From contig JABTUE010000003.1 in NCBI GenBank assembly GCA_015075515.1, positions 124,001 through 188,000 of the forward strand: a stretch of DNA of 64,000 nucleotides, given 5' to 3'. The translations under genes were made by a program, and so were the position numbers. Origin of the DNA: Planctomycetota bacterium (lineage in GTDB: Bacteria > Planctomycetota > UBA8742 > UBA2392). Shown piece by piece: positions 17,063-24,928 of this stretch. The notes beneath the pieces were generated by a model. That model was not told the origin of the DNA. It searched no databases and saw only the letters and a list, made by a program, of their open reading frames with translations. Numbering within the stretch: position 1 is the first letter of the stretch; every line of letters begins with the position of its first letter.

Positions 17063-17731
17063 ATGAACCAGCCCATAGACTGGGAAGCCAAGAAGCGCCA
17101 CTACCAGCGTGAAGACGTTGTCGAGAAATACAACCAGGTGCGCTTCAAGGGTGGTTTTGCCGGCCGCACCACGCGCAACAAGTGGCGCATGATCCTGCGC
17201 GCGACAACGGGGCTGGAGGGCATCAGGCGCGTTCTGGACCTGCCCTGCGGCACCGGCCGCTTCACGCGCCAGATTCTTGACCACGGCTGGAAGCTGGTCA
17301 ACGGCGACATCAGCCTGCCCATGCTGCGCAGCGCGCGCGAGGTCGGCGGCGGCCACGCCGCCCATCTGGGCAGCGCGCGCATGGACGCCGAACGCCTGCC
17401 CTTTGCCGACGCCAGCCTGGACCTGGTGATCAGCATCCGCTTTCTGATGCACGTGCCGCGCGAGGTGCGCCCGCGCATCTTTGCCGAGTTCGCCCGCGTG
17501 ACGCGCCGTTATGTGGTGCTGGACGTGCGCCACAAGTATTGCCTGAACACATGGTTCAAGCACGTGCGCCGGCTGTTCAGCCGCAAGGTCAAGCTGCCCG
17601 AACACCGCTACAACATGGCCGAGCTTGAAGACGACATCCGCGCCGGCGGACTGCGCATCGTGCGCAAGGTGTGGAACTGGCCGCCGTTCAGCGAAAAGCT
17701 GGTGCTGCTGTGCGAGAAGGCGCAGCCCTGA
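17063..17731 (+). CDS. Class I SAM-dependent methyltransferase
   Basis: 222 residues. Motif [17 protein letters not shown] (near residues 58-73), motif [15 protein letters not shown], then [25 protein letters not shown], the standard Methyltransf_11 arrangement. The N-terminus carries basic residues ([22 protein letters not shown]). Substrate unknown. It begins 30 bp after the preceding gene and ends 10 bp from the convergent nuoC stop, with little room for a terminator. Confidence 0.8.
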   Translation: MNQPIDWEAKKRHYQREDVVEKYNQVRFKGGFAGRTTRNKWRMILRATTGLEGIRRVLDLPCGTGRFTRQILDHGWKLVNGDISLPMLRSAREVGGGHAAHLGSARMDAERLPFADASLDLVISIRFLMHVPREVRPRIFAEFARVTRRYVVLDVRHKYCLNTWFKHVRRLFSRKVKLPEHRYNMAELEDDIRAGGLRIVRKVWNWPPFSEKLVLLCEKAQP

Positions 17732-17740
17732 CGCGGGCGG

Positions 17741-18316
17741 CTATTCCACCTCTTCGGCGCGGACAAAGTTGTCGCGTTCGCCAAGACCGGTCAGCGGGTA
17801 ATCCTTGCGCAGCGGAAAATGTTCGTAGTAATCAGGCATCAGCACCCGGCGCAGGTCGGGGTGGCCCGTAAACTCAATGCCGAACATGTCGTAGACCTCG
17901 CGTTCGCCCCACGGGCCGCCCTTGAACAGGCCGGCCGTGCTGGCAATGCGCGGGTCGTGCTCGGGCAGGTCGGTTTCCAGCCGCAGCCGCTTGCCGTGCC
18001 GCAGGCTGTAGACGATGTGAATCACGGTGTAGCGGCGCGCGGGCTCAAAGTCTTCGCGGCGCAGGTTGTCCACGGCCGTGATGTCCGTGATCATCGAAAA
18101 CGACAGCTCGGGGTCATGAGCCAGGGTTTCCAGCACCGTGCGGGTGTGCTGGCGGTCCACCTTCAGAACCGTCTGGCCGAACGGCCGCTCGATGCTCTTG
18201 ATCAGGTGCCCCAGCTTGCGCGACAGCAGGCCGTGGTCAATCTCGTTTTCCTTCTGCACGCGCGCGGCTTTGGGGTGCGTGTCGTGCGTTGGCGGCAGCT
18301 TGGGCGCGTCGGGCAT
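17741..18316 (-). CDS. nuoC: NADH-quinone oxidoreductase subunit C
   Basis: 191 residues, 30-kDa peripheral-arm subunit of complex I. The family signature WGEREVYDMFGIEFTGHPDLRRVLMPDYYEHFPLRKDYP spans residues about 134-172. It starts 3 bp after the nuoB stop. The usual nuoD does not follow: the next gene is a convergent methyltransferase, so the nuo cluster is interrupted here. Confidence 0.95.
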   Translation of the reverse strand: MPDAPKLPPTHDTHPKAARVQKENEIDHGLLSRKLGHLIKSIERPFGQTVLKVDRQHTRTVLETLAHDPELSFSMITDITAVDNLRREDFEPARRYTVIHIVYSLRHGKRLRLETDLPEHDPRIASTAGLFKGGPWGEREVYDMFGIEFTGHPDLRRVLMPDYYEHFPLRKDYPLTGLGERDNFVRAEEVE

Positions 18317-18319
18317 GGC

Positions 18320-18847
18320 TCAGTTGGCCTCCATCGGGATCATTTCCGACGGCCGCGTGAACTCGTGGCGTTTGGCCTGGCCGTCAATGATCTGCTGGAT
18401 CTTGAGCACGCCGTCAATCAGGCTTTCGGGGCGGGGCGGACAGCCCGGAACATACACGTCCACGGGGATGAACTGGTCCACGCCCTGGATCTGGGTGTAG
18501 GTGTTGAACACGCCGCCGGTGCTGGCGCAGGCGCCCATGCTGATGACCCACTTGGGCTCGGCGACCTGGCTGTAAATCTGGGTCAGCACGGGCATCATCT
18601 TGAGTGTCACGCGCCCGGCCACCACGATCAGGTCACTCTGGCGCGGCGAAAAACGCACCACCTCGGCACCGAAACGCGCCAGGTCGTAACGCGAGCTGGC
18701 CGTGGCCATGAACTCGATCGCGCAGCAGGCGGTCCCGAACGGGTAAGGCCAGATGCTGTTCTTGCGCCCCCAGGCGATCAGCTTGTTCACCTGGGTGGTG
18801 AAGAAGCCGTCGCCGGCCAGCGAAGGAATCAGTTGTTCCAGACCCAT
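18320..18847 (-). CDS. nuoB: NADH-quinone oxidoreductase subunit B
   Basis: 175 residues. The cluster N2 4Fe-4S ligands are present: the adjacent Cys pair in GTACCAIEF, Cys in SMGACAS and Cys in VPGCPPRPE. The ATG has AAGGAGCAAC upstream. It sits between nuoA and nuoC, as in most bacteria. It passes electrons from the peripheral iron-sulfur chain to quinone. Confidence 0.96.
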   Translation of the reverse strand: MGLEQLIPSLAGDGFFTTQVNKLIAWGRKNSIWPYPFGTACCAIEFMATASSRYDLARFGAEVVRFSPRQSDLIVVAGRVTLKMMPVLTQIYSQVAEPKWVISMGACASTGGVFNTYTQIQGVDQFIPVDVYVPGCPPRPESLIDGVLKIQQIIDGQAKRHEFTRPSEMIPMEAN

Positions 18848-18872
18848 GTGTTGCTCCTTGCTGCGGCGCGGC

Positions 18873-19334
18873 TCAGGCCGCGTGCTTGTGCCCCGCGTCG
18901 TCGTGCGCGGCGGCCTGGGGCGCGGGCTGGCGCGCCGCGAGTTCGGGGTGGGCCCCCAGCGGCACGTTCCAGTCCAGCACGCCCTTGCGCCAGGCGTACA
19001 GCAGGCCAAACCCCAGCACGGCCAGAAAGATTCCCACCTCGGCCAGATATTCGATGCCCTTGCCCTCGCGCAGGTCGGCAATGAAGGTCGCCGCGTAGGG
19101 TGCCAGCAGCACGGTTTCAATGTCGAACAGCACAAACAGCATGGCCAGAATGAAGAAGCGCACGTTGAACTCGGTGCGCGTTTCACCCAGTTGCGGCACG
19201 CCGCATTCCAGCGGTTCTTCCTTGACCCAGCCGCGGCGGCGCTTGCCGACCATGCTGGACAGAATCAGGCCGCCGCTGCCGACAGCCAGAATCAGCACGA
19301 GATAGACGGCAAAACTGAAGAGATCAACGTCCAC
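18873..19334 (-). CDS. nuoA: NADH-quinone oxidoreductase subunit A
   Basis: 153 residues, three TM helices. The conserved loop YECG-type motif appears as [21 protein letters not shown], and [12 protein letters not shown] follows in TM2. GTG start chosen for AGGAG 8 nt upstream. A His/Ala-rich C-terminal extension (about residues 135-153) is longer than in most NuoA. First gene of the nuoABC set, preceded by a roughly 450-bp leader region. Confidence 0.95.
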   Translation of the reverse strand: MDVDLFSFAVYLVLILAVGSGGLILSSMVGKRRRGWVKEEPLECGVPQLGETRTEFNVRFFILAMLFVLFDIETVLLAPYAATFIADLREGKGIEYLAEVGIFLAVLGFGLLYAWRKGVLDWNVPLGAHPELAARQPAPQAAAHDDAGHKHAA

Positions 19335-19421
19335 GCCAAACTCCTGTCGGCCAATGGTTTAGCCTGTGATGGGTTTACGTGCAAGGGCACTCGGCGGCGC
19401 CGGCACCTGCCAAATGGAACA

Positions 19422-19445
19422 GGGGCAACCCTCCCGGGTTGCCCC
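19422..19445 (-). terminator. Strong hairpin in nuoA leader (terminator or attenuator candidate)
   Basis: 10-bp perfect stem GGGGCAACCC / GGGTTGCCCC with a 4-nt loop, about 90 nt before the nuoA GTG on the minus strand. No T-run follows, so termination is uncertain. Confidence 0.45.
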
Positions 19446-19513
19446 CCTTCCTGGCGTATATGTGTGATACGCAGGGGATCGGGCGTCGGTCCAACGAGCC
19501 CGTCGGATCTACG

Positions 19514-19552
19514 TCAGACGCGCCCCCTACGGTTTCGGCCTTCATTACTCAC
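19514..19552 (-). CDS. Possible 12-residue leader peptide
   Basis: GTG-initiated ORF reading MSNEGRNRRGRV then TGA. It is listed only because its start directly follows a full-length Shine-Dalgarno complement at optimal spacing (GGAGG, then 6 nt). It is basic (4 Arg) and sits upstream of a strong hairpin and nuoA, the layout of a translational attenuator. It could instead belong to a small RNA. No homologue is known to me. Confidence 0.35.
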   Translation of the reverse strand: MSNEGRNRRGRV

Positions 19553-19567
19553 GGATCACCTCCTTTT
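19553..19567 (-). promoter_or_regulatory. Full-length Shine-Dalgarno
   Basis: Minus strand reads AAAAGGAGGTGATCC, a perfect complement of the canonical 16S rRNA 3' end (GGATCACCTCCTTT), ending directly at the GTG of the 12-codon ORF. It is far stronger than any other site in the window. Confidence 0.7.
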
Positions 19568-19678
19568 CGAAATGGGTTTGGGTCGTTGCGACGAATAACC
19601 GTTCACGTCGCGTGGACCGAAAAGGTTAAGCCCGCGTCCGGGCCCGTGTGTCAGCTACCATCTGTAACTGACGCCCGA

Positions 19679-19707
19679 AGTCTATCCCATGAAGGGTGAT
19701 GCGACAA
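19679..19707 (-). promoter_or_regulatory. Possible sigma70-type promoter of the nuoA leader
   Basis: Minus strand: TTGTCG (4/6 of TTGACA), 17 bp, then TAGACT (4/6 of TATAAT, and matching the TAnACT boxes elsewhere in the window). The start of transcription would be near 19672, giving a leader of about 340 nt. Confidence 0.35.
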
Positions 19708-19792
19708 ATAAATCGTGTCAGTTTCTTTTCCACAGCGTGTGAATCCTGTGTGGGCAACTTGCAGCCCCTTGACAGGTCAACGCTTGCCGGTT

Positions 19793-21295
19793 TCACGACA
19801 GTTCCACCCTCTCGCGTGCCTTGAACTTCAGCCGGATCGGGATGTCCCGGAACACCGTGGTTTCCGCCAGCCGGTGGCGCAGGTACTTGCGCCAGTTTTC
19901 CGGAAACAGCTCGGGCTCGTTCACAAACACCACAATCTGCGGCGGAAAGGTGCTGACCTGCGTGGCGTAAAAAATCCGCCCCAGCCGGTTCTGGCGCGGC
20001 TGGGGGTGGTGGCGCTCAAAGGCCGCGCTGATCACGCGGTTGAGCTCGCCCGTGCCCACGCGCAAGCCGGCCTGGCGGTGCAGCTCGCGGGCCAGCTTGA
20101 CCACGGCAAATACGTTGCGCCGGTTTTTGACCGACATGAACACGACCGGGGCAAAATCAATGTGGCCCAGCGTGCGGCGCAGGTACTTGCGGTACTCGTC
20201 CTGGTTCACATCGTTGGTCAGGTCCCACTTGTTGACGGCAATGATCATCGGCTTGGCCGACTGCAGGGCGACCTCAACCAGCTTGCGGTCCATGTGGCTG
20301 ACGGGTTCAAGCGCGTCCAGCATCAGCACCACGACACTGGCGCGGCGCACGGCGCGAAAGGCGCGGCTCTGGCTGAAGAACTCCACGCTGTGCTGAAGGC
20401 TCTGTTTCTTGCGCACGCCGGCGGTGTCAATGGCGACAAAGCTGCGGCCGTCGAACTCAAACCGCACGTCCACGGAATCGCGCGTGGTGCCGGCCAGTTC
20501 GCTGGCGATCACGCGCTCGTCGTGGGCCAGCACGTTGACAAAGCTTGACTTGCCCACGTTGCGGCGCCCCACCACCGCCAGCAGCAGTTCGGGCGGGTCC
20601 AGCGTTTCGGCGTCGGTTCTGGGCGGCAGCAGCTCGCAGATCATGTGCCGCAGCGGCTTGAGGTTGCGGGCGCTGCGGCACGACACGCGCGCCGGTTCGC
20701 CCAGCCCCAGCTCAAACAGGTCGTTGGCCTGGGCGTCCAGCGACGGGTCGTCCAGCTTGTTGGCCACCAGCAGCACACGGCGCCCGCTGCGCCTCAGGCG
20801 TTCGGCCACCTGGCGGTCCAGGGCAATCACACCGTCGCGCGCGTCCAGCACAAACAGCACCAGGTCGGCCGCGGCCATGGCGTTGTCAATCTGTTCTTCC
20901 ACGTGCGGCAGAACTTCGGCCTCGTCCACAATGCCGATGCCCGCCGTGTCAAACAGTTCCACCACGCGCTCGACGTTGTCGGCGGACTTCAGCCGCACCA
21001 GCGCGCTGACACGGTCGCGCGTGGTGCCGGGCCGGTCGTCTTCAATCGCGATGCGCGAACCCGCCAGCCGGTTGAACAGGCTGGATTTGCCCACGTTGGG
21101 CCGGCCCACAATCGCCACCACGGGCACGCGGCCGCCGGCCGGCGCGTCCAAACCGAGTTCCGGCGCCGTCTTCTGGCGGCGCGTAAACGGCTTGCCCTGG
21201 GCCGTGACACGCGGCCCCGGCGGCGGCGCGTCGCGCCCCGGATCGGGGCGAACGCGGCGTTTGCGGCCCTGTTTGTCTTTTCGTCGGCGCGCCAT
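19793..21295 (-). CDS. der: Ribosome-assembly GTPase Der (EngA)
   Basis: 500 residues, with two tandem GTPase domains and a C-terminal KH-like domain. First P-loop GRPNVGKSSLFN with DTAGIG and NKLD; second P-loop GRRNVGKSSFVN with DTAGVRKK and NKWD. The C-terminus (FPPQIVVFVNEPELFPENWRKYL) is the KH-like domain binding 23S rRNA. An N-terminal basic extension (about residues 1-45, Arg/Lys/Pro-rich) precedes the first G domain. It is required for 50S subunit maturation. Confidence 0.95.
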   Translation of the reverse strand: MARRRKDKQGRKRRVRPDPGRDAPPPGPRVTAQGKPFTRRQKTAPELGLDAPAGGRVPVVAIVGRPNVGKSSLFNRLAGSRIAIEDDRPGTTRDRVSALVRLKSADNVERVVELFDTAGIGIVDEAEVLPHVEEQIDNAMAAADLVLFVLDARDGVIALDRQVAERLRRSGRRVLLVANKLDDPSLDAQANDLFELGLGEPARVSCRSARNLKPLRHMICELLPPRTDAETLDPPELLLAVVGRRNVGKSSFVNVLAHDERVIASELAGTTRDSVDVRFEFDGRSFVAIDTAGVRKKQSLQHSVEFFSQSRAFRAVRRASVVVLMLDALEPVSHMDRKLVEVALQSAKPMIIAVNKWDLTNDVNQDEYRKYLRRTLGHIDFAPVVFMSVKNRRNVFAVVKLARELHRQAGLRVGTGELNRVISAAFERHHPQPRQNRLGRIFYATQVSTFPPQIVVFVNEPELFPENWRKYLRHRLAETTVFRDIPIRLKFKARERVELS

Positions 21296-21357
21296 GCGAT
21301 TGAGAAAATCAAACCGGGGCGCAGCATGCTGCGCCCCGGCCGGGATACAAGGACGGG

Positions 21358-22179
21358 TCAGTCGCGGCTGGCACCCAGAAAGTACAGCGCGTACCGGAAC
21401 AGCATGATGAAGTCATACAGCAGGTTGATCGCGGCGCTGACGGCGTCGTTGGCGTGGTAGTAATCCCGCACCACGCGCGAGGTGTCAAACAGCGTAAAGC
21501 CGATGAACACCAGCAGCCCAAGCCCCATGATCACCGTGGTCAGCACGCCGGGGAAGCCCACAAACAGCCCGATCAGCACCAGCCCCAGCATGACCAGAAT
21601 GCCCGCCAGCAGAATCCCCCCCAGACTGCGGAAGTCCTTGCCCGTGGTCAGCGTGTACACCGTCAGCCCGAAGAACGTCACCGTGGCCACGCCAAGGGCG
21701 TAAACAATCAGCATGCCCATGCCCGCCGCCACGTAATACATCAGCAGCGGCGCCAGCATCGCGCCGGCCGAACCGGCAAACACGTACAGCAGCGCCGTCT
21801 TGAGCGGGCTGTGGCTCTTGCGCGTGAACACCACAATCAGATAGCTGGCAAAAAATCCGACCAGGCCGCCGATCCACAGCGTGGTGACGGCGCCTGTGTT
21901 GCCCTGGGCCACAAACTGTTCGGCCAGTTTGGTCGTGCCGAACGCCGCGGCCATGGCCGCCGCCAGCGCCGTGGCAAAGTACGTGTAGACCTTGCGCGCA
22001 AACGCCGCCACCGCCGGGTGCGAAATGTCGCCGGCCTCGGCGCCTTGTGTGAACTGGCCGTCGCCGTCGCCATAGTATGCGCCCTGCTGCGGGTACGGCG
22101 CGGCGTAAGGCTGGGGCGGATAGGCCGGCTGGGGCTGCCGGCTGTAGTTGTAGTTCTGGTTGGGGCGGTTTTCGTACAT
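21358..22179 (-). CDS. Bax inhibitor-1/YccA family membrane protein
   Basis: 273 residues. An N-terminal Gln/Pro/Tyr-rich cytosolic tail of about 50 residues is followed by seven predicted TM helices of the BI-1 family (VYTYFATALAAAMAAAFG... to FDTSRVVRDYYHANDAVSAAINLLYDFIMLFRYALYFLG). The C-terminal LYDFIMLFRYALYFLG is the family hallmark (usually LYLDFINLFLSLLRLLG). The start is the ATG with GGGAGG five nt upstream; another ATG 21 bp earlier would swallow that site. Family members are pH-sensitive calcium leak channels; the role here is unproven. Confidence 0.88.
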   Translation of the reverse strand: MYENRPNQNYNYSRQPQPAYPPQPYAAPYPQQGAYYGDGDGQFTQGAEAGDISHPAVAAFARKVYTYFATALAAAMAAAFGTTKLAEQFVAQGNTGAVTTLWIGGLVGFFASYLIVVFTRKSHSPLKTALLYVFAGSAGAMLAPLLMYYVAAGMGMLIVYALGVATVTFFGLTVYTLTTGKDFRSLGGILLAGILVMLGLVLIGLFVGFPGVLTTVIMGLGLLVFIGFTLFDTSRVVRDYYHANDAVSAAINLLYDFIMLFRYALYFLGASRD

Positions 22180-22241
22180 GGGGCCTCCCGGGCGGTACAT
22201 TGTACGGCTGTCAAACGCCGCCGTCGCGCGAATTCGTCCGG

Positions 22242-23234
22242 CTACCGCAATCCCGTGGCCGCGCGGACCTGATCCATGACCTGCACGGCGATTTCGCGCG
22301 CGCGGGCGGCACCGTCGCGCAGCACCTGGTGCACGTAATCCTGGTTGTTGCGAAGTTCGTCGTAACGCTTGCGGGCCGGGCCGAAGGCGGCAAAGAACAT
22401 GTCGGCCAGACGTTTCTTGAAGTCGCCGTAGCCGACGCCGCCCTTTTGGTACTGGGCGCGGATTTCGGCCAGCTCTTCGGGTTTGGCAAACAGCTTCAGC
22501 AGGGCAAACACGTTGCAGGTGTCGGGGTTTTTGGGCGCCTCCAGCGGCGTGCTGTCGGTTTTGATGCCCATGATGCGCTTGCGCGTTTCTTTTTCCGGCC
22601 CGAACAGGTCAATCGTGTTGCCGTAGCTCTTGGACATCTTTTCGCCGTCGGTGCCGGGCACCACGGCGGTGTCGTCCATGATCATGGGCTCGGGCAGCTT
22701 CAGCACGCCGCCCTTGCCCGTGGCCGGGTCAAAGCCGGGGCAGTAGGTCTGGTTGAACTTCACGGCGATGTCGCGCGTGATTTCCAGGTGCTGCTTCTGG
22801 TCCTTGCCGACCGGCACCACGTCACTGTGGTAGATCAGGATGTCCGCCGCCATCAGCACCGGGTACGCAAACAGTCCGTGGTCAGGGCTGATGCCTTTGG
22901 CTGTTTTGTCCTTGAAGCTGTGGGCGCGCTCGAGCAGCCCCATGGGCGTGACGGTGCTCAGCACCCAGCTCAGTTCCGCGACTTCGGCAATGTCGCTCTG
23001 GCGGAACAGCGTGGCCCGGGCCGGGTCCAGCCCCAGCGCCAGAAAGTTCAGCGCCACGTCAAACACCAGCTCGCGCATCGTGTCGGCGTTGCGGATCGTG
23101 GTCAGGGCGTGCAGGTCGGCGATAAAGTAAAGGCCGTGGCCCTTGTGCTGAAGGTCAACGAACTGGCGGATCGCACCAAAGTAGTTGCCGATGTGCAGCT
23201 TGCCCGAGGGTTGTACGCCGCTGAGAATGCGCAT
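22242..23234 (-). CDS. trpS: Tryptophanyl-tRNA synthetase
   Basis: 330 residues, class I synthetase of normal bacterial length. HIGN motif at residues 14-17 (QPSGKLHIGNYFGAI) and KMSKS in GEKMSKSYGNTIDLF; YPVLMAADILIY is the conserved tryptophan-pocket region. An AAGG lies 6 nt before the ATG. It is divergent from the DUF4190-like gene, with 72 bp between starts. Confidence 0.96.
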   Translation of the reverse strand: MRILSGVQPSGKLHIGNYFGAIRQFVDLQHKGHGLYFIADLHALTTIRNADTMRELVFDVALNFLALGLDPARATLFRQSDIAEVAELSWVLSTVTPMGLLERAHSFKDKTAKGISPDHGLFAYPVLMAADILIYHSDVVPVGKDQKQHLEITRDIAVKFNQTYCPGFDPATGKGGVLKLPEPMIMDDTAVVPGTDGEKMSKSYGNTIDLFGPEKETRKRIMGIKTDSTPLEAPKNPDTCNVFALLKLFAKPEELAEIRAQYQKGGVGYGDFKKRLADMFFAAFGPARKRYDELRNNQDYVHQVLRDGAARAREIAVQVMDQVRAATGLR

Positions 23235-23294
23235 GGCCGACCTTGTTACAGAGACGGCCCAAGGTTGCAAGCACAGGCCGCGGCCTCGCAAAGT

Positions 23295-23300
23295 TATACT
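23295..23300 (+). promoter_or_regulatory. Predicted -10 box for a leaderless transcript
   Basis: TATACT, then 6 nt (GGCACC), then the ATG at 23307. No Shine-Dalgarno. Same geometry as 7580, 13689, 55257 and 63301. Confidence 0.55.
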
Positions 23301-23306
23301 GGCACC

Positions 23307-23948
23307 ATGTCGGATTACTTCATACTCACCAGTTCCGGCTCTCGCGGCCCCTTTGCCGCGGCCGTGATCCAGCGCGGCGTGGCCGACGGCAGCATTCCGC
23401 CCAACGCGCAGCTTACCGATGCCCGCACCGGCGCCAGCGTGCGCGCCGGTGATGTGCGCGCCGACGCCCTGGCCGCGCCGGCTGATTCAGGCCCCGCCGC
23501 CGCGCCACCGTCGGCACCGGCCTGGCCGCAGTATCAGGCCGCACCGGCACCCCAGCCGGCACCGCAACAGACTTACCCGTACCCGCAGGCGCCGTACCCG
23601 CAGCCCCCCGGCCCGCAATACCCCCAGCCCGGCTACGCCCCGCGTCCCTACGGCAGCGGCCAGACCTACGGCCAGGCGTATCACCCCGGCGGGTACCAGC
23701 CCGCGCGCCCGACCAGCGGCCTGGCCATCGCGTCGCTGGTTCTTTCGCTCTCCACCTTTGCCACGTGCCTGCCGCTGTGGATTGGCGGCATCATCTGCGG
23801 CACGATGGCACTGAAGGAATGCGCGCCCTGGGGCCCCAAAGAGGGCCGCGGCCTGGCCCAGGGCGGGCTGTACAGCGGGATCGTGATCGGCGTGCTGTAT
23901 GTGCCGGTGGTGCTGCTGTGGATTGCGGCGGTAGCGGCCGATCTCTGA
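23307..23948 (+). CDS. DUF4190-like membrane protein with GYF_2-like N-terminus and Pro/Gln/Tyr-rich linker
   Basis: 213 residues. Residues 1-45 (SDYFILTSSGSRGPF...GSIPPNAQLTDARTG) resemble a GYF_2 domain; 55-135 is a low-complexity Pro/Gln/Tyr/Gly linker; 140-213 holds two TM helices with TSGLAIASLVLSL and GIICGTMALKE, the DUF4190 pattern. Similar to the tail of the neighbouring Bax-inhibitor protein in its PYPQ-rich linker. Function unknown. Confidence 0.7.
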   Translation: MSDYFILTSSGSRGPFAAAVIQRGVADGSIPPNAQLTDARTGASVRAGDVRADALAAPADSGPAAAPPSAPAWPQYQAAPAPQPAPQQTYPYPQAPYPQPPGPQYPQPGYAPRPYGSGQTYGQAYHPGGYQPARPTSGLAIASLVLSLSTFATCLPLWIGGIICGTMALKECAPWGPKEGRGLAQGGLYSGIVIGVLYVPVVLLWIAAVAADL

Positions 23949-24031
23949 CATCCGCGGAATAGTTCTATATCGAACAATGTTCTTCCGGTGTGGGGCATGG
24001 GGCCCCGTGTTGATCCGCCAGGGAGAACGTC

Positions 24032-24694
24032 ATGAAAGCACTGATCGCCGCGTCACTGACCGCGTCCATTCTGCTGGTTCTGTCGGCATGTGGTGACCCG
24101 CTGGCCAACGTGGCCCGGGCCAGCGTGGCCGACGCCAAAGAGGTCAAGGAAGAAAAAGCCGCCGGCCAGGGCCGGGAACTCAGGTTCAGCCACGCCACCG
24201 GCGGAGAAATCCGGTTTCTGAGCGGCAAGCGCACGGCCGACCACCCCGGCGGGTTCAGCGAGTTCAGCGGCCGGCTGGTCACGACCGACGACGGCAAGGG
24301 CGTCAAGCAGGTCGAGGTTGAGATCAGGACCGCCTCGATCTGGGCCGCCGACGGCACCGACGGCAAGGACAAGACCAACGAAAAGCTGACCGGGCACCTC
24401 AAAAGCGCGGACTTCTTCAACGTCGAAAAGTACCCCACCGCGCGCTTTGTCAGCACCGAGATCAAGCCCGGCGGCAACGGCGGCACACACACCGTGACAG
24501 GCAACCTGACGATCATGGAAACCACAAAGTCGGTTTCGTTCCCCGCCACAATCCGGGTGGAAGACGGCAAGGTCACGGCCAAGGCGCCGATGTTCAAGAT
24601 CAACCGCACGGACTGGGGCATCACCTACAAGGGCATGGCCGACAACCTGATCAAGGATGACGTCGGCATCGAGTTTGACATCCGGGCCGAGTAA
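24032..24694 (+). CDS. YceI-family lipoprotein
   Basis: 220 residues. Signal peptide with lipobox LSAC (Cys20) predicts a lipid-anchored periplasmic protein, a substrate for the Lgt in this window. The rest is one YceI beta-barrel: HPGGFSEFSGRL, GHLKSADFFNVEKYPTARFVST, GNLTIMETTKSVSFPA, INRTDWGITY. YceI proteins bind amphiphilic isoprenoid chains. The ATG has GGGAGAACGTC upstream. Confidence 0.92.
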   Translation: MKALIAASLTASILLVLSACGDPLANVARASVADAKEVKEEKAAGQGRELRFSHATGGEIRFLSGKRTADHPGGFSEFSGRLVTTDDGKGVKQVEVEIRTASIWAADGTDGKDKTNEKLTGHLKSADFFNVEKYPTARFVSTEIKPGGNGGTHTVTGNLTIMETTKSVSFPATIRVEDGKVTAKAPMFKINRTDWGITYKGMADNLIKDDVGIEFDIRAE

Positions 24695-24723
24695 GCGCGC
24701 CAGAACCGGCCGGCAACGAAAGA

Positions 24724-24746
24724 CCCCCGCCGCGAACCGGCGGGGG
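24724..24746 (+). terminator. Hairpin terminator candidate after the YceI gene
   Basis: 9-bp perfect stem CCCCCGCCG / CGGCGGGGG with a 5-nt loop, 29 nt after the stop codon; the tail TTGGCG has no T-run. Confidence 0.55.
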
Positions 24747-24761
24747 TTGGCGTCGGCCGGC

Positions 24762-24928
24762 TAGAGCTTTTTCATGGTTTGTATGCAGAGGTTCCGCAGC
24801 CGCGCCGGGCAAGCAGACCAAGGAGCGCGAGCGCAGACGTGGCTGGAGGCCACGTTGAGAGAGCGCGACGCAGGGATGCGACGCCCGCCGCAAGCGGAAG
24901 CCTGTAGACGAACCATGAAAATGCTCTA
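24762..24928. mobile_element. 167-bp MITE-like palindromic element with 18-bp terminal inverted repeats
   Basis: The left end TAGAGCTTTTTCATGGTT (24762-24779) is inverted at 24911-24928 with one mismatch. Inside are nested inversions: AGGTTCCGC/GCGGAAGCCT and an ACGTGGC-TGGA-GCCACGT hairpin. No ORF of a transposase. The right terminal repeat supplies the TAG stop of the adjacent minus-strand gene. Confidence 0.6.

Larger units (their letters stand above)
19335..19792. other. 458-bp intergenic region between der and nuoA
   Basis: No conserved protein gene is recognised. On the minus strand (towards nuoA) it holds a possible promoter (19679-19707), an exceptionally strong Shine-Dalgarno with a 12-codon ORF (19514-19552) and a 10-bp hairpin (19422-19445). 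A 56-codon ATG frame starting a few bases into the ORF also exists but has codon usage unlike its neighbours. Confidence 0.7.

Noticed and set aside
15473..17605. 710-codon open frame on the minus strand
   Set aside because: Antisense to the carboxypeptidase-regulatory/PDZ protein and the methyltransferase, both of which show clear domains.
19379..19546. 56-codon ORF starting MKAETVGG in the nuoA leader
   Set aside because: Codon usage is unlike its neighbours, it crosses the strong hairpin, and its distance from the Shine-Dalgarno is poor; the 12-codon GTG frame fits better.
19553..19567. GGATCACCTCCTTTT on the plus strand, identical to the 3' end of 16S rRNA
   Set aside because: The flanking sequence lacks helix 45 and the GTAACAAGG region of 16S rRNA; it is better read as a Shine-Dalgarno on the minus strand.
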